Positions 38,340 through 48,172 of a stretch of DNA of 64,000 bases are shown here, piece after piece. The first letter of the stretch is position 1, and each line of letters begins with the position of its first letter. The notes below the pieces were generated by a model. The model saw only the letters and a list, made by a program, of their open reading frames with translations. It was not told the DNA's origin and made no database searches. Source of the DNA: Dictyobacter aurantiacus (GTDB lineage: Bacteria > Chloroflexota > Ktedonobacteria > Ktedonobacterales > Ktedonobacteraceae); contig NZ_BIFQ01000001.1 in NCBI RefSeq assembly GCF_003967515.1, positions 372,001-436,000 on the forward strand, read 5' to 3'. The position numbers and the translations under genes were made by a program.

Positions 38340-40787
38340 GTGCTTGATAGTGGACATGATTCAGCTTTTCAAAATATTGAGCAGATCATTAAGCTCTTCT
38401 ACGAACGCTTTAAAGTTGAAAGGGCAACAGTTCAGCAACAGTTTGTTTGCGAAACTCCAGGTATTACGGTAGCCGAGCAGGAGCAACTGACCTCACTTCT
38501 CCTGAATCGCCTGATGTTCATTTATTTTCTGCAAAAGCAGGGCTTTCTCAATCGTGATCATCAATACCTTTCCCATCAGCTCCAGTTGACGCAGCAACGT
38601 TGCGGGCGTGATCACTTTTACCGCTCATTCCTACTTGCCCTCTTTCACGACATTCTGGGCAAGCCCGAACGCAGCACGGAGATGCTGGTCCAGTTCGGCC
38701 AAATTCCCTATCTCGGCGGTAGCCTCTTCGCAGTGCGGCCAATCGAGCGGCAGTATCCTGAGGTCTCCCTTCCCGACCACACGTTCGAGCGTCTGTTTGC
38801 CTTTTTTGATCTCTATCGCTGGTATGTAGATGAGCCAGCGGGACAGGAAAAGAGTCTGCTCACGCCCGATATCCTGGGCTATATCTTTGAGCAGTACGTC
38901 AATCAGCAGCAGATGGGGGCCTATTATACACGCGAGGATGTGACGACCTATATCGCGAATAATACCATTATCCCGGCCTTCTTTGATGCCCTGGCTCGCC
39001 GCCATCCCTGCGTTTTTGCTGCCGATGGCACGCTATGGCGCCTGGTACAGCAACAGCCAGAGCGCTATATCCACGAGATCCTGGCCGAGACGGATTATCT
39101 ACCCGATGAAACACCACGCGAACATCTGCAACGCCTCCAGGTATACCAGCATCTGTATGCGCGGCTCGCGGCCGGTCATATCAGAGGCATCGACGACTTT
39201 ATTACCTACAACCTGCGGATTCATCAATTCGCACGCGATGCTCTGCGCTCACTGGAAGATACTACTCTGTTACAGGACTGCTATCTGCAATTGCAACAGA
39301 TGACGATCCTGGACCCTACCTGCGGCTCTGGCGCTTTTTTGCTGGCGGGTCTGCGTACCCTCCTGCCTTTGTACGAGACCTGCCTGGATCAGATGCAGCG
39401 TGTGAATGGACCTTCCATCTGTGACGAGCAAAAATCTGTACGTCGCGCCAGTATCCTCAAAACAATTATTACCAGGAACCTGTATGGCATAGATATCATG
39501 GAGGGGGCGGTTGAAATTTGTAAACTGCACCTCTTTCTTAAATTGATGGCGCAGGTCGCACACGCCGAGGATATCGAGCCACTCCCCGACATTGATGGAA
39601 ATATCTGCGTGGGCAATACGCTGGCTGAGCTTCATATTCCGTGCCGCTCCATCTCCTTGCGGCAGATCACGGATGAACATGCTGGAACAGCCCTGACTCC
39701 CGGCTGGCAGCTGGCGTTCAGGCACATTCTGGAAGATGGCGGCTTCACCGTTATCATTGGCAATCCGCCCTATGTGGAGTACAACGAACAACGTTTTCCC
39801 TATAGCCTCGACCACTTTATCACACATGGGTGCGCCAATCTCTATACCTGTATCGTCGAACGCAGCAAGCAGTTACTTTCTCCACAGGGACGCCATGGCA
39901 TGATCCTGCCTCTGGCCGCCTTTGCCACCAAAAATATGCAGCCATTTCTGAGCGCTTTTCGGTCCTGGTTTCCGGTGAGCTGGCTCTCCTTCTATCATTT
40001 TCGTCCCTCAATGCTCTTCTCTGGTGGCAAAGTCGCCAGTATCCCGACTACCATCTACCTGGCCAAACCCGATGGCCCAGTACAGCGCTACAGTACCCAT
40101 TTGATGAAGTGGACCCACGAGCAGCGTCCGTTTCTCTTTACCCGCTTCCGCTATCACGCGATCAGCGCGCCCATCGACCCTTTAAACCGGCATTACTATC
40201 CAAAATTCAGCCACGCGTGCGAAGATAGTATCCTGGCTCGTCTGCTGACGCATAGACCTGTCAGCCACTATATCTCGCGCATCCCCAATCTCAATACTAT
40301 GTTCTACCGCACCGCCGGGGGCTTATACTGGAAGGTCTTTGTAAACTTTCCCTGGCCCTACCATACAACCTCTAATAAACAATGCTTCTTTCAGGCCAAC
40401 TTTGACCGCGATGTGTTTGTCGCGCTTTTCAATAGTTCGCTCTTCTGGTGGTACTACACAACCACGTTTGATACCTTTAATCTGAAAGACTATATGCTCT
40501 TCGGATTTCGCTTCAACTATCCAGAGCAGCCAGACCTCGTTGAGGCTCTACGCGAGCAAAGCGTGCTTTTGATGGCGGATTTTTGCCGACACGCCCGGCA
40601 CCTCAAACGTGGACAGACCGGGAGCTATACCATCTATGCCCGTAAGTCGAAGCCCATCATCGATACAATAGATATACTGCTCGCTCGCCACTATGGCTTC
40701 AGTGACCAGGAACTGGATTTTATTATCAATTATGACATTAAATATCGCCTGGGTCTGACATACCATACAGAAAATGCTGACGAATAA
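38340..40787 (+). CDS. Eco57I-type DNA adenine methyltransferase, paralogue 2
   Basis: This 815-residue protein is homologous to the preceding gene over its whole length. It shares LLLNRLMFIYFLQKQGFLNR, the motif X region QMGAYYTREDVTTYI, motif I LDPTCGSGAFLL (Asp325) and motif IV NPPY (475-478). It keeps the family hallmark DILGYIFEQYVNQQQMGAYY more faithfully than its neighbour (FIFEHHCDQKLTGTYY). The C-terminal half, where the recognition domain lies, has diverged most, so the two probably methylate different sites. No nuclease motif is seen. The start is GTG with a weak site (GGGATGAAG). The tandem pair suggests a duplication followed by change of specificity. Confidence 0.85.
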   Translation: MLDSGHDSAFQNIEQIIKLFYERFKVERATVQQQFVCETPGITVAEQEQLTSLLLNRLMFIYFLQKQGFLNRDHQYLSHQLQLTQQRCGRDHFYRSFLLALFHDILGKPERSTEMLVQFGQIPYLGGSLFAVRPIERQYPEVSLPDHTFERLFAFFDLYRWYVDEPAGQEKSLLTPDILGYIFEQYVNQQQMGAYYTREDVTTYIANNTIIPAFFDALARRHPCVFAADGTLWRLVQQQPERYIHEILAETDYLPDETPREHLQRLQVYQHLYARLAAGHIRGIDDFITYNLRIHQFARDALRSLEDTTLLQDCYLQLQQMTILDPTCGSGAFLLAGLRTLLPLYETCLDQMQRVNGPSICDEQKSVRRASILKTIITRNLYGIDIMEGAVEICKLHLFLKLMAQVAHAEDIEPLPDIDGNICVGNTLAELHIPCRSISLRQITDEHAGTALTPGWQLAFRHILEDGGFTVIIGNPPYVEYNEQRFPYSLDHFITHGCANLYTCIVERSKQLLSPQGRHGMILPLAAFATKNMQPFLSAFRSWFPVSWLSFYHFRPSMLFSGGKVASIPTTIYLAKPDGPVQRYSTHLMKWTHEQRPFLFTRFRYHAISAPIDPLNRHYYPKFSHACEDSILARLLTHRPVSHYISRIPNLNTMFYRTAGGLYWKVFVNFPWPYHTTSNKQCFFQANFDRDVFVALFNSSLFWWYYTTTFDTFNLKDYMLFGFRFNYPEQPDLVEALREQSVLLMADFCRHARHLKRGQTGSYTIYARKSKPIIDTIDILLARHYGFSDQELDFIINYDIKYRLGLTYHTENADE

Positions 40788-41052
40788 GCCCAGGCGTTTC
40801 TATTGGTGGTACTAGACAAAAGCGAGCCAAAAATTTACTATTATATTACGCGTTGGATCTATACCATTTTGTCTCAAGAATAACCATAATTCGTCAGAAT
40901 ATGTCTATCGTTGCATGCGATGGTCCTTATGTAAGGGCATAGATATTCACCTGCTGGTGCTTAACTCATCCGTTGCCGGGGGGAAGAAGTTCGCAACCAC
41001 TTAACTGTCACTCTTAGCGACGTTTTGACACTGTGGGAAAGGGCCATTTCGC
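40788..41052. other. intergenic region
   Basis: 265 bases without a gene. TTGACA occurs at about 41025 but no well-spaced -10 was found. Confidence 0.3.
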
Positions 41053-43779
41053 ATGCGTATCAGCCACATGAGCTGGCTCACAACCGTAAGCGCACAGAAA
41101 AGGGTTATATATAGCTGTATTGGAATATGCATGCTGATACTCATTAGCTTTGTCTTCTATCGCCTTTCCCTTTCACCATCGCCATCTCATTCCGCCAATG
41201 CGTCCATCCGACCAACCATAACCATCGATGCTGGCTTTGAGGATACCTACAGGAGCGGGTACTGGACGCCCGTCAGGGTGACTATCGATAATAGCGGACC
41301 AGCCTTTCAGGGTAAACTCTCAGTACAGACGTTTTCAGGCGGGGCCCATCAGCAGCGTATTGACATGCTCTCCCCATGGAGCTTTGAGGAAGCGGTAACC
41401 CTGGCCCAGGGTGCGCAGAAGCAATTAACGATCTATGCCCCCCACTATACAGGCAATTTGATTACACGTGGTTTCCTGGCTACCCTGCGTAATGAACGTG
41501 GACAAACGGTCAGCATACAGTCCAGCAAACAGGGTTATGAGGTACAGCCAGGAGATACGCTGGTCGGGGTACTGTCGGATAATGCGGATCTCGAACCACA
41601 ATTAACAAGGATCACCTTGATTAATCAATCAGGCTCACTCAATGTATCACGCTTAGATGCCCATACTATGCCAACAATAGAGACGGCACTGGAAAATTTT
41701 GATGTGCTCATTCTAGATAATTTTGCCACCAATACATTGAGCACGCAACAGTTGGCAATGCTGCAGACATGGGTTAATCGAGGCGGCACCCTGATCGAAG
41801 TGGGCGGGCTCAACTGGCAGCGTACCCTGAGCTCCTTGCCAGCGCACCTGCTTCCCGTTGACGTACACGGCCTGGATCTGCTGCCCGCGGGCACACACCT
41901 GCAATCATTTAATGGCAATACCATAGTCCCGGTCACCAGCGATATTCCACCGAGCCAACCAACGATCAGTACCGCCCGGCTTGCGCGGCAAGAGGTCTTC
42001 TCTAACGTCCAGACCGTGCTCAGTAGTGCGCAGACACCTTTGATCGTGCAGGCACATCAAGGGTCGGGAGCGATCTACTACCTGGCCTTCGATCCCGCTG
42101 CGCCTCCGCTGGATAGCTGGAATACTTCGGCCAACATCTGGCAGATGATCATACAACGCGCACTGGGCGATCGGCTACTCATTTCTAGCGGCGCCCAGAG
42201 CTACGATGACGGTCCCGGTCAGATTTTGACGCGAGGGGGGCTGGTGAGCTTTCTCAACCCTGGCATGTCCTCCACCACCAATGTGCTGCTGTTCTTGCTG
42301 ATAGGCTATCTGCTCTTCCTGGGGCCTGTCCGCATGTGGTACATCCGAAAACGGCCGGCCGCGCAGATGTACAATGGGCGCATCGTTCTCTCCAGCGTTC
42401 TAGTCTTTTCGGTGTTGACGTTTGGCATGGCAGGCTATGAGAAAGAGGCAGGCGTCACCAATAATAGTGTTTCCATGCTGCAGATCAACCAGGATGGGAC
42501 GGCAGGGCACATCACGACGTACATGAGCGTGCTGGCCCCCAATCAGGGCGACCTCCACATGCAGATCCCAGGGGAGAATCTGAGTGAACCCATTGATATT
42601 CAGTACCTGGATCATAATTCGGCCATCAGCACCAGCCAGATGCCGCCTGGAGGCATTCCCACAAAGGTAACCTACAATCCAGATAATACCAGCCTGGCGT
42701 TGAGCAATAGCAATCTCTGGTCCGTCGATCCAATCGTCTCAGAACAGGATCTGCAGCTCCAGGGCCAGCTCTCCGGCTACCTGACTGTGCGCGATAACCA
42801 TGTGCTGGGCAGCGTGCAAAATAACCTGCACACCGCATTGAGTGATGCATATATACTACTTCCACATACTTTTATCACCCTGGGACACATCGACGCGGGT
42901 CAGACGCGCAATTTCGATGTCCAGCTCCATGCTACCCGGCCGGTCTCGGAGCAGACCCTGGCTGACCAGATTGCGCACCAGGTCGGCTTGCCGGGACAAT
43001 ACTTCCCATTTCTACAAAAGGCACAACCCCAGACCGAGCTGCAAAAGCATATGGCCCTGCTTTCAGCCCTGAGCGGAGTGGGCTATAACTATACGGCCTG
43101 TGAAGGATCATGTATGACGCACGCCATTACCGGCAAAAATACCATCTATGTCACAGGTGGACAGATACCTGATCCAAACCTCAAAAATGATTATGATCCT
43201 TTGCTCATTCCCGACGCCCAGGCTACTTTTATAGCCTGGGCCGACCAGTCTCTGAGCGGACAGCCGCTCCCGACAGTCAATGATCAGACGCCTCAGGGCC
43301 AGCACACAATGTTTGTGCAGATGCCGATGAAGATTCACTACTCAGGTCTGGTGACCATTCCTCAGGATAGTGTCACCGGCAACGTTGTAGATATCGCCAG
43401 CTTTGATGCCGGTGCCATCCTGCCTGGCTCCTATACCCTGACCAGCGGCAATGTAAAATTTGAATTGGATCTTCCGGATGTGCCACGTCTCTACATCGGC
43501 GGCCTGACGATCACGATACCCAACCTGATTACCCATCCATCCGGACCCGGCTCTGGCATCACTACCTATAACAACAATATTACGGCCAAAATCTACAACT
43601 GGTACACCCAGAAATGGGAGCGCATGCAGACTAACGCGAATGATGCCTTTACGACCAATCAACCAGCGACATACACCGGACCCAACGGGCGCATCCTGGT
43701 TCAGGTGGGAAGTAAAAAAGCGACACAGATCTACTTTGGGAAACCGACACTCAGCATTAATGGAAACGCCATCCCATAA
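41053..43779 (+). CDS. large membrane protein with extracellular beta and Rossmann-like regions
   Basis: This 908-residue protein has an N-terminal membrane segment (about residues 17-38). A beta-rich extracellular region (YWTPVRVTIDNSGPAFQGKL) follows, then a region near residues 200-370 that resembles an amidotransferase-like Rossmann fold (FDVLILDNFATNTLS and TWVNRGGTLIEVGG). A second membrane segment lies near residue 415 (NVLLFLLIGYLLFLGPVRMW), and a further beta-rich part of about 450 residues follows it. Similar proteins occur in Chloroflexota and Firmicutes without a known role. A cysteine pair (CEGSC) is near residue 680. It stands before the sirtuin gene and has no obvious operon partner. 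Several in-frame ATGs exist; the first was kept. Confidence 0.65.
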   Translation: MRISHMSWLTTVSAQKRVIYSCIGICMLILISFVFYRLSLSPSPSHSANASIRPTITIDAGFEDTYRSGYWTPVRVTIDNSGPAFQGKLSVQTFSGGAHQQRIDMLSPWSFEEAVTLAQGAQKQLTIYAPHYTGNLITRGFLATLRNERGQTVSIQSSKQGYEVQPGDTLVGVLSDNADLEPQLTRITLINQSGSLNVSRLDAHTMPTIETALENFDVLILDNFATNTLSTQQLAMLQTWVNRGGTLIEVGGLNWQRTLSSLPAHLLPVDVHGLDLLPAGTHLQSFNGNTIVPVTSDIPPSQPTISTARLARQEVFSNVQTVLSSAQTPLIVQAHQGSGAIYYLAFDPAAPPLDSWNTSANIWQMIIQRALGDRLLISSGAQSYDDGPGQILTRGGLVSFLNPGMSSTTNVLLFLLIGYLLFLGPVRMWYIRKRPAAQMYNGRIVLSSVLVFSVLTFGMAGYEKEAGVTNNSVSMLQINQDGTAGHITTYMSVLAPNQGDLHMQIPGENLSEPIDIQYLDHNSAISTSQMPPGGIPTKVTYNPDNTSLALSNSNLWSVDPIVSEQDLQLQGQLSGYLTVRDNHVLGSVQNNLHTALSDAYILLPHTFITLGHIDAGQTRNFDVQLHATRPVSEQTLADQIAHQVGLPGQYFPFLQKAQPQTELQKHMALLSALSGVGYNYTACEGSCMTHAITGKNTIYVTGGQIPDPNLKNDYDPLLIPDAQATFIAWADQSLSGQPLPTVNDQTPQGQHTMFVQMPMKIHYSGLVTIPQDSVTGNVVDIASFDAGAILPGSYTLTSGNVKFELDLPDVPRLYIGGLTITIPNLITHPSGPGSGITTYNNNITAKIYNWYTQKWERMQTNANDAFTTNQPATYTGPNGRILVQVGSKKATQIYFGKPTLSINGNAIP

Positions 43780-43788
43780 GCCATTGCC

Positions 43789-43818
43789 ATGACAAATTCC
43801 CATTCTATCTGCTACAAT
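43789..43818 (+). promoter_or_regulatory. promoter placing the sirtuin start codon at +1 or +2
   Basis: ATGACA (43789-43794) and TACAAT (43813-43818) are 18 bases apart. Only seven bases separate the -10 from the ATG at 43826, so the mRNA would be leaderless. Confidence 0.5.
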
Positions 43819-43825
43819 AAGACGC

Positions 43826-44584
43826 ATGTTTAGCCTGGAGGAACAAATACAAGACGCGGTCGAGCTGCTGCAGGAAGCGCACCAGATCGTCGCCCTGACG
43901 GGTGCGGGTATCAGTACTGAATCGGGTATTCCGGATTTTCGCAGCCCTGGCTCAATCTGGCAACAGGTGCCACCCGTCAATTATCGAGATTTTATCAGTA
44001 AGCCGGAGGCGCGCAGGCAATACTGGCAGACCCGCAGAGAACTATCGGGAAAAATGGCGGCCGCCCGGCCGAATGCCGCACACCGCGCGCTGGCTACGCT
44101 GGAGCGAGAGCAGCGTCTGCTCGGCGTGATCACGCAAAATTTCGATGGTCTGCATCAGGAAGCTGGAAATCGGCCCGAGCGGGTTATAGAACTGCACGGG
44201 ACCTCACACCAGGCGGCCTGTACCCTGTGTGGGCGTCGCTCTTCAATGGCAGCCCTGCAGCGGCGCATAGACGCGGGCGAACCGGATCCAACCTGCGCGC
44301 ATTGCGGCGGCTATCTCAAGGCCGCGACCATCCTCTTTGGCCAGCGGGTACCAGACGCTGAGCTTCAACGCGCGAAGGCGTTGGCCAATAGCTGTGACCT
44401 GTTTCTGGTCATCGGTTCATCGCTCAAGGTCGTACCGGCCTCTATGCTGCCGCGGCTGGCCCTGCGACGTAACGTTCCCATTATTATCATCAATCAGACC
44501 CCTACCTCACTGGATACGGTAGCGGACGTTGCCATCCATGCTAGCGCCGGACGCATCCTATCAACCCTGATCGCCCAACTCTAA
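43826..44584 (+). CDS. NAD-dependent protein deacylase (sirtuin)
   Basis: This 252-residue SIR2-family protein removes acyl groups from lysines using NAD. Motifs in order are GAGISTESGIPDFRS (26-40), TQNFDGLHQEAG (103-114; usually TQNIDGLH), ELHGT with catalytic His124, and two zinc pairs, CxxC at Cys132/135 and Cys157/160. A C-terminal nucleotide-binding pattern (LVIGSSLKVVPASMLP) completes the fold. It lacks the Tyr/Arg pair that marks desuccinylases as far as I can see, so deacetylation is the default. The gene has no ribosome binding site; a promoter lies right against the start codon. Acetyl-CoA synthetase, a classic sirtuin target, is encoded at 4170 but far away. Confidence 0.92.
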   Translation: MFSLEEQIQDAVELLQEAHQIVALTGAGISTESGIPDFRSPGSIWQQVPPVNYRDFISKPEARRQYWQTRRELSGKMAAARPNAAHRALATLEREQRLLGVITQNFDGLHQEAGNRPERVIELHGTSHQAACTLCGRRSSMAALQRRIDAGEPDPTCAHCGGYLKAATILFGQRVPDAELQRAKALANSCDLFLVIGSSLKVVPASMLPRLALRRNVPIIIINQTPTSLDTVADVAIHASAGRILSTLIAQL

Positions 44585-44712
44585 CTCTCCTTAGCAGCGC
44601 CTCTCCCCATTAAAGATCCCTGCTGGGATGACGATAGTGTCGTGTACAGAGATCTATACATGCCAAATGGTATTCATATCTTTCTGCGACTTTATGTATG
44701 AGGGAGACGATC

Positions 44713-45774
44713 GTGAAAAATAACGCTGAGATACGCTCAAAACATCTGTCTGTGATCATTCCAGTCTATAACGAAGAGGAGAGCATTCCGCATCTGCATA
44801 AGCGCATCCATACGGTCATGGCCGAACAACCCTTCTCATACGAAGTGCTCTATATCGATGATGGTAGCACCGATGATACGCTTCAGCAACTCAATCGCCT
44901 GGTGGAACAGGATACACATGTGCGCGTGATCAGCTTCCGACGCAACTTTGGGCAAACTGCGGCCATGTCGGCCGGGGTAGCTTACAGTCGGGGCGAAATC
45001 CTGGTCTTTATGGATGGTGACCTGCAAAATGATCCGGTGGACATTCCACGCCTGCTGGAGAAGCTTGAGGAAGGATATGACGTGGTCAGCGGCTGGCGAA
45101 AAAATCGTCAGGATGCGCAGTGGAGCCGCAAATTTCCTTCCATGCTGGCCAACAAGTTGATCTCTCAGGTTACCGGTGTGCGTCTGCATGATTATGGCTG
45201 TACCCTGAAAGCGTATCGCTACGAGGTGCTGCGCCACGTACGGCTCTATGGCGAGATGCATCGCTTCATCCCCGCGTATGCCGCCCTGGCCGGCGCGCAG
45301 GTGACCGAAATGGTCGTGGATCATCACGCGAGGCAATTTGGAAAATCGAAATATGGCATCTCTCGCGTGGTGCGCGTCATATTGGATCTGACCACCTTAA
45401 AATTTCTTGGCAGCTTTGGGACCAAGCCACTGTACGCCTTTGGTGTTACAGGCCTGAGCTCTCTCAGCCTGGGATTTGGGACCGGCCTGTACAGTCTTCT
45501 GCGCGCCTGCCTGCCCGGTCAAAATAAAGGCCAGCGCTCAGCACTTTTTCCGACCTCATTACTCTTCTCAAGCTTTGGCCTGCTCAGTCTGATTTCAGGA
45601 TTGATCGCGGAAATGCTTACACGCATCTATTATGAAGCGCAGGACAAACCGACATATGTAGTAAAGCAGGTACAGCCAGAGTCATCTCCGCGCTCACCAG
45701 GCAGTGGTGAACGTCCTCAGGCCCCGACGGAATCGCAACATAATGGAAACCGGGAAAGGACGGCTAGCCACTAA
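44713..45774 (+). CDS. GT2 glycosyltransferase (polyprenyl-phosphate sugar type)
   Basis: This protein of about 353 residues has the GT-A domain of the dolichyl/undecaprenyl-phosphate sugar transferases: SVIIPVYNEEESIPHLHKRI, YIDDGSTDDT, and the metal-binding MDGDLQNDP. Two C-terminal membrane segments (FGVTGLSSLSLGFGTGLYSL and LFSSFGLLSLISGLIAEML) follow, and a disordered basic tail ends it. It probably loads a sugar onto a lipid carrier that serves the GT39 enzyme at 52126. AGGGAG (44701-44706) lies 6 bases before the GTG at 44713; an ATG at 44698 in the same frame has no binding site. It is the first gene of the glycan cluster. Confidence 0.88.
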   Translation: MKNNAEIRSKHLSVIIPVYNEEESIPHLHKRIHTVMAEQPFSYEVLYIDDGSTDDTLQQLNRLVEQDTHVRVISFRRNFGQTAAMSAGVAYSRGEILVFMDGDLQNDPVDIPRLLEKLEEGYDVVSGWRKNRQDAQWSRKFPSMLANKLISQVTGVRLHDYGCTLKAYRYEVLRHVRLYGEMHRFIPAYAALAGAQVTEMVVDHHARQFGKSKYGISRVVRVILDLTTLKFLGSFGTKPLYAFGVTGLSSLSLGFGTGLYSLLRACLPGQNKGQRSALFPTSLLFSSFGLLSLISGLIAEMLTRIYYEAQDKPTYVVKQVQPESSPRSPGSGERPQAPTESQHNGNRERTASH

Positions 45775-45801
45775 CCTCCTGCGCCGCGAGCGATCCCATA
45801 T

Positions 45802-45835
45802 CCAGAGAGGAGAATGGTTTCATGCTCCTCTCTGG
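45802..45835 (+). promoter_or_regulatory. hairpin between the GT2 and GT4 genes
   Basis: Arms 45802-45812 and 45825-45835 are exact reverse complements (11 bp). The left arm contains a strong AGAGGAGA binding-site sequence, so pairing would hide it. An in-frame ATG at 45822 sits in the loop. Confidence 0.5.
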
Positions 45836-45899
45836 CGGTAAAACAAGCACATTCTGGTCAGGTATCACAGTATCAGCCATACAGATGAAAGGAAAGACG

Positions 45900-47099
45900 G
45901 TGAGAATTTTAATGATTGCTCCTCAACCATTCATGGAGGAGCGTGGGGCGCCATTTGCCATCTATCATCATATCAAAGCACTCTTATGTATGGGGCACAC
46001 GGTTGACCTGATCACGTATCACATTGGGAAACCAGTGAACCTGCCAGGATTGCGCATTTTTCGGATACCAGCTATCCCAGGCATTCACCAGGTGAAGGTG
46101 GGGCCGTCAATGGCGAAGTTTCCCCTGGACCTGCTGGTCTTTTTGCTGGCTCTCGGACAGATGTGTAGCGCGCGCTACGACTGTATCCATACCCATGAAG
46201 AAGCGGGCGCCATGGGAGTGCTTTTAAGCGGTATCTTTGGCTGCAAGCATCTCTATTATATGCACTCTGACCTCTCACAACAGATTGTCAGTTCAGAGTT
46301 TACGCATAACCGGTTTCTGATCCGTTGTGTCGCGGCCATCCAAAAATTGATCGTGCGTAAAGCCCATGGCGTCATCGCCATCTGTCCCGACATCGCGAGT
46401 ACGGCCCACAGTATGACAGAGACAACCCCGATTTACATGATTGAGAATTCGGCCGTGGATGAAAATCTACCGGCTCCAGCCCCAGAAGCGATACTGCGGA
46501 TCCGCCAGGAATTGGAACTGGGCACAGGTCCCGTCCTGCTCTATACAGGTACGCTGGAGAGCTATCAGGGCATCGATCTTCTGATCCACAGCATCCCCGC
46601 CGTTCACAAACACTTTCCAGATGCGAGCTATGTGCTGGTCGGCGGGCAGAGCGCGCAGATTGAACAATTCTATGACATGGCCAGGGAACTGGGCATTCAT
46701 GACGCGATCCGCTTTGTGGGGCAGCGACCGCTGGATGAGATGCCAACGTACATGGCCCTGGCCGATATCCTGTTGAGCCCACGTTGTAAAGGCACAAATA
46801 CACCATTGAAATTGTATACCTATCTCCATTCAGGGAAACCAATTCTGGCCACTGAAATCTATTCCCAGACCCAGGTGCTCTCGTCAGAGACCGCGCTCCT
46901 GGTCCCACCAACGGCGGAGGGATTGGCGCAAGGCGCGATTGAGCTCCTGAGCGATCCACACCAGGCGAGGATACTGGGTGAGAAAGGACGTCTGTTCGCG
47001 CAAGAACATTATAGCTGGCAGGTGTTTCTCAAGAAAAGCACACGCATACAGGAAGCATTTGCCGACAACCTTGTAGATACGACCGATAGAGCTGCGTAA
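45900..47099 (+). CDS. GT4 glycosyltransferase
   Basis: This GT-B enzyme of about 399 residues opens RILMIAPQPFMEERGAPFAI and shows the family donor-site features LLYTGTLESYQGIDLLIHSI, RPLDEMPTYMALADILLSPR and NTPLKLYTYLHSGKPILATE. It transfers a sugar from a nucleotide donor at the cytoplasmic face. The GTG at 45900 follows AAAGGAAAG at proper spacing and fits the usual family N-terminus. An ATG at 45885 and one at 45822 (strong binding site, but within a hairpin) are in-frame alternatives that would add 5 and 26 residues. The epimerase gene follows 34 bases later. Confidence 0.85.
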   Translation: MRILMIAPQPFMEERGAPFAIYHHIKALLCMGHTVDLITYHIGKPVNLPGLRIFRIPAIPGIHQVKVGPSMAKFPLDLLVFLLALGQMCSARYDCIHTHEEAGAMGVLLSGIFGCKHLYYMHSDLSQQIVSSEFTHNRFLIRCVAAIQKLIVRKAHGVIAICPDIASTAHSMTETTPIYMIENSAVDENLPAPAPEAILRIRQELELGTGPVLLYTGTLESYQGIDLLIHSIPAVHKHFPDASYVLVGGQSAQIEQFYDMARELGIHDAIRFVGQRPLDEMPTYMALADILLSPRCKGTNTPLKLYTYLHSGKPILATEIYSQTQVLSSETALLVPPTAEGLAQGAIELLSDPHQARILGEKGRLFAQEHYSWQVFLKKSTRIQEAFADNLVDTTDRAA

Positions 47100-47133
47100 A
47101 ACGTTTACACATGCTCATACGAAGGAGAACTTC

Positions 47134-48096
47134 ATGCGCTGTTTAGTTACAGGTGTCGCAGGCTTTGTTGGCTCTCACCTGGCGGAACGCTTATTGAAAG
47201 ATGGTCATGAAGTCTGCGGGGTAGATGCCTTTATAGATTACTATGATCGCGCCATTAAAGAAAAAAATCTGGAAGGCCCTCGTTCATGGAATACCTTTTC
47301 TTTTATTGAAGGCAACCTGATTCATCTTCCTCTGGAGACGTTACTGGATGGGATCGATTGGATCTTTCACCAGGCGGCCCAGGCAGGCGTACGGGCCAGC
47401 TGGGGTGAAGAGTTCGCGCGCTATACTGAGTGCAATGTGCTGGCGACCCAGCGTCTACTGGAGACCGCGCTGCACGGAGGCAGCATTAAACGCTTGATCT
47501 ACGCGTCTTCATCCTCTGTCTATGGAGATGCCAGGTCTTTTCCCATTCTGGAGGAAAGTCAACTGCGTCCATTCTCGCCCTATGGCGTTACCAAGCTGGC
47601 GGCCGAAAATCTCTGTACGCTCTACTACCATAACTTCCAGGTACCAACCGTCTCGCTACGCTACTTCACGGTCTACGGCCCGCGCCAACGACCTGATATG
47701 GCCTTTCATAAGTTCTGTAAAGCTATATTGAACCATGAACCAATTCGCATCTATGACGATGGCTATCAGACGCGCGATTTCACCTACATCTCGGATGTGG
47801 TGGAAGCCAATATCCGCGCCGCTACCTGTGAGGCCGCGGTAGGGCAGGTGATGAATATCGCCGGAGGTTCCAGAGTCACCTTGCGTAGTGTAATCGATAT
47901 CCTGCAAGAGGTGAGTGGTAGCCCCGTCAGGGTAACGTTTGAAGAAAGACAACATGGAGATGTCCGTCACACTTTCGCCGATACACAACGAGCTCAGCAA
48001 TACCTGAACTATAGCCCATTGATCACGCTCCAGCAAGGGCTGGCGGAAGAATTCGACTATGCCCGCTCCATCTATCGTCTCGTCAAGACAGCCTGA
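47134..48096 (+). CDS. NAD-dependent sugar epimerase/dehydratase
   Basis: This 320-residue extended short-chain dehydrogenase has the NAD-binding TGVAGFVGSHLAERL (glycines 7, 10 and 13) and the catalytic pair in SPYGVTKLAAENL (Tyr150, Lys154), with Ser-rich YASSSSVYG before it. The C-terminal part has PRQRPDMAFHKF and YDDGYQTRDFTYISDVVEAN, typical of UDP-glucose/glucuronate 4-epimerases. It would supply a nucleotide sugar for the glycosyltransferases around it. The exact substrate cannot be told from sequence. AGGAG precedes the ATG. It is in the middle of the glycan operon. Confidence 0.88.
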   Translation: MRCLVTGVAGFVGSHLAERLLKDGHEVCGVDAFIDYYDRAIKEKNLEGPRSWNTFSFIEGNLIHLPLETLLDGIDWIFHQAAQAGVRASWGEEFARYTECNVLATQRLLETALHGGSIKRLIYASSSSVYGDARSFPILEESQLRPFSPYGVTKLAAENLCTLYYHNFQVPTVSLRYFTVYGPRQRPDMAFHKFCKAILNHEPIRIYDDGYQTRDFTYISDVVEANIRAATCEAAVGQVMNIAGGSRVTLRSVIDILQEVSGSPVRVTFEERQHGDVRHTFADTQRAQQYLNYSPLITLQQGLAEEFDYARSIYRLVKTA

Positions 48097-48103
48097 ATGA
48101 ATA

Positions 48104-48160
48104 GCGACAGGAAGGAGCGGTTGACTGCCCATCAGTCAGCTGTCTCCTCTCGTCTGTCGC
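48104..48160 (+). other. imperfect stem-loop within the glycan operon
   Basis: GCGACAG (48104-48110) pairs with CTGTCGC (48154-48160), and inner blocks GGAG/CTCC and TGACTG/CAGTCA continue the stem. It lies between the epimerase and flippase-like genes and has no T-run, so it may be an mRNA processing or stability element. Confidence 0.4.
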
Positions 48161-48172
48161 CACGGAGGTATC

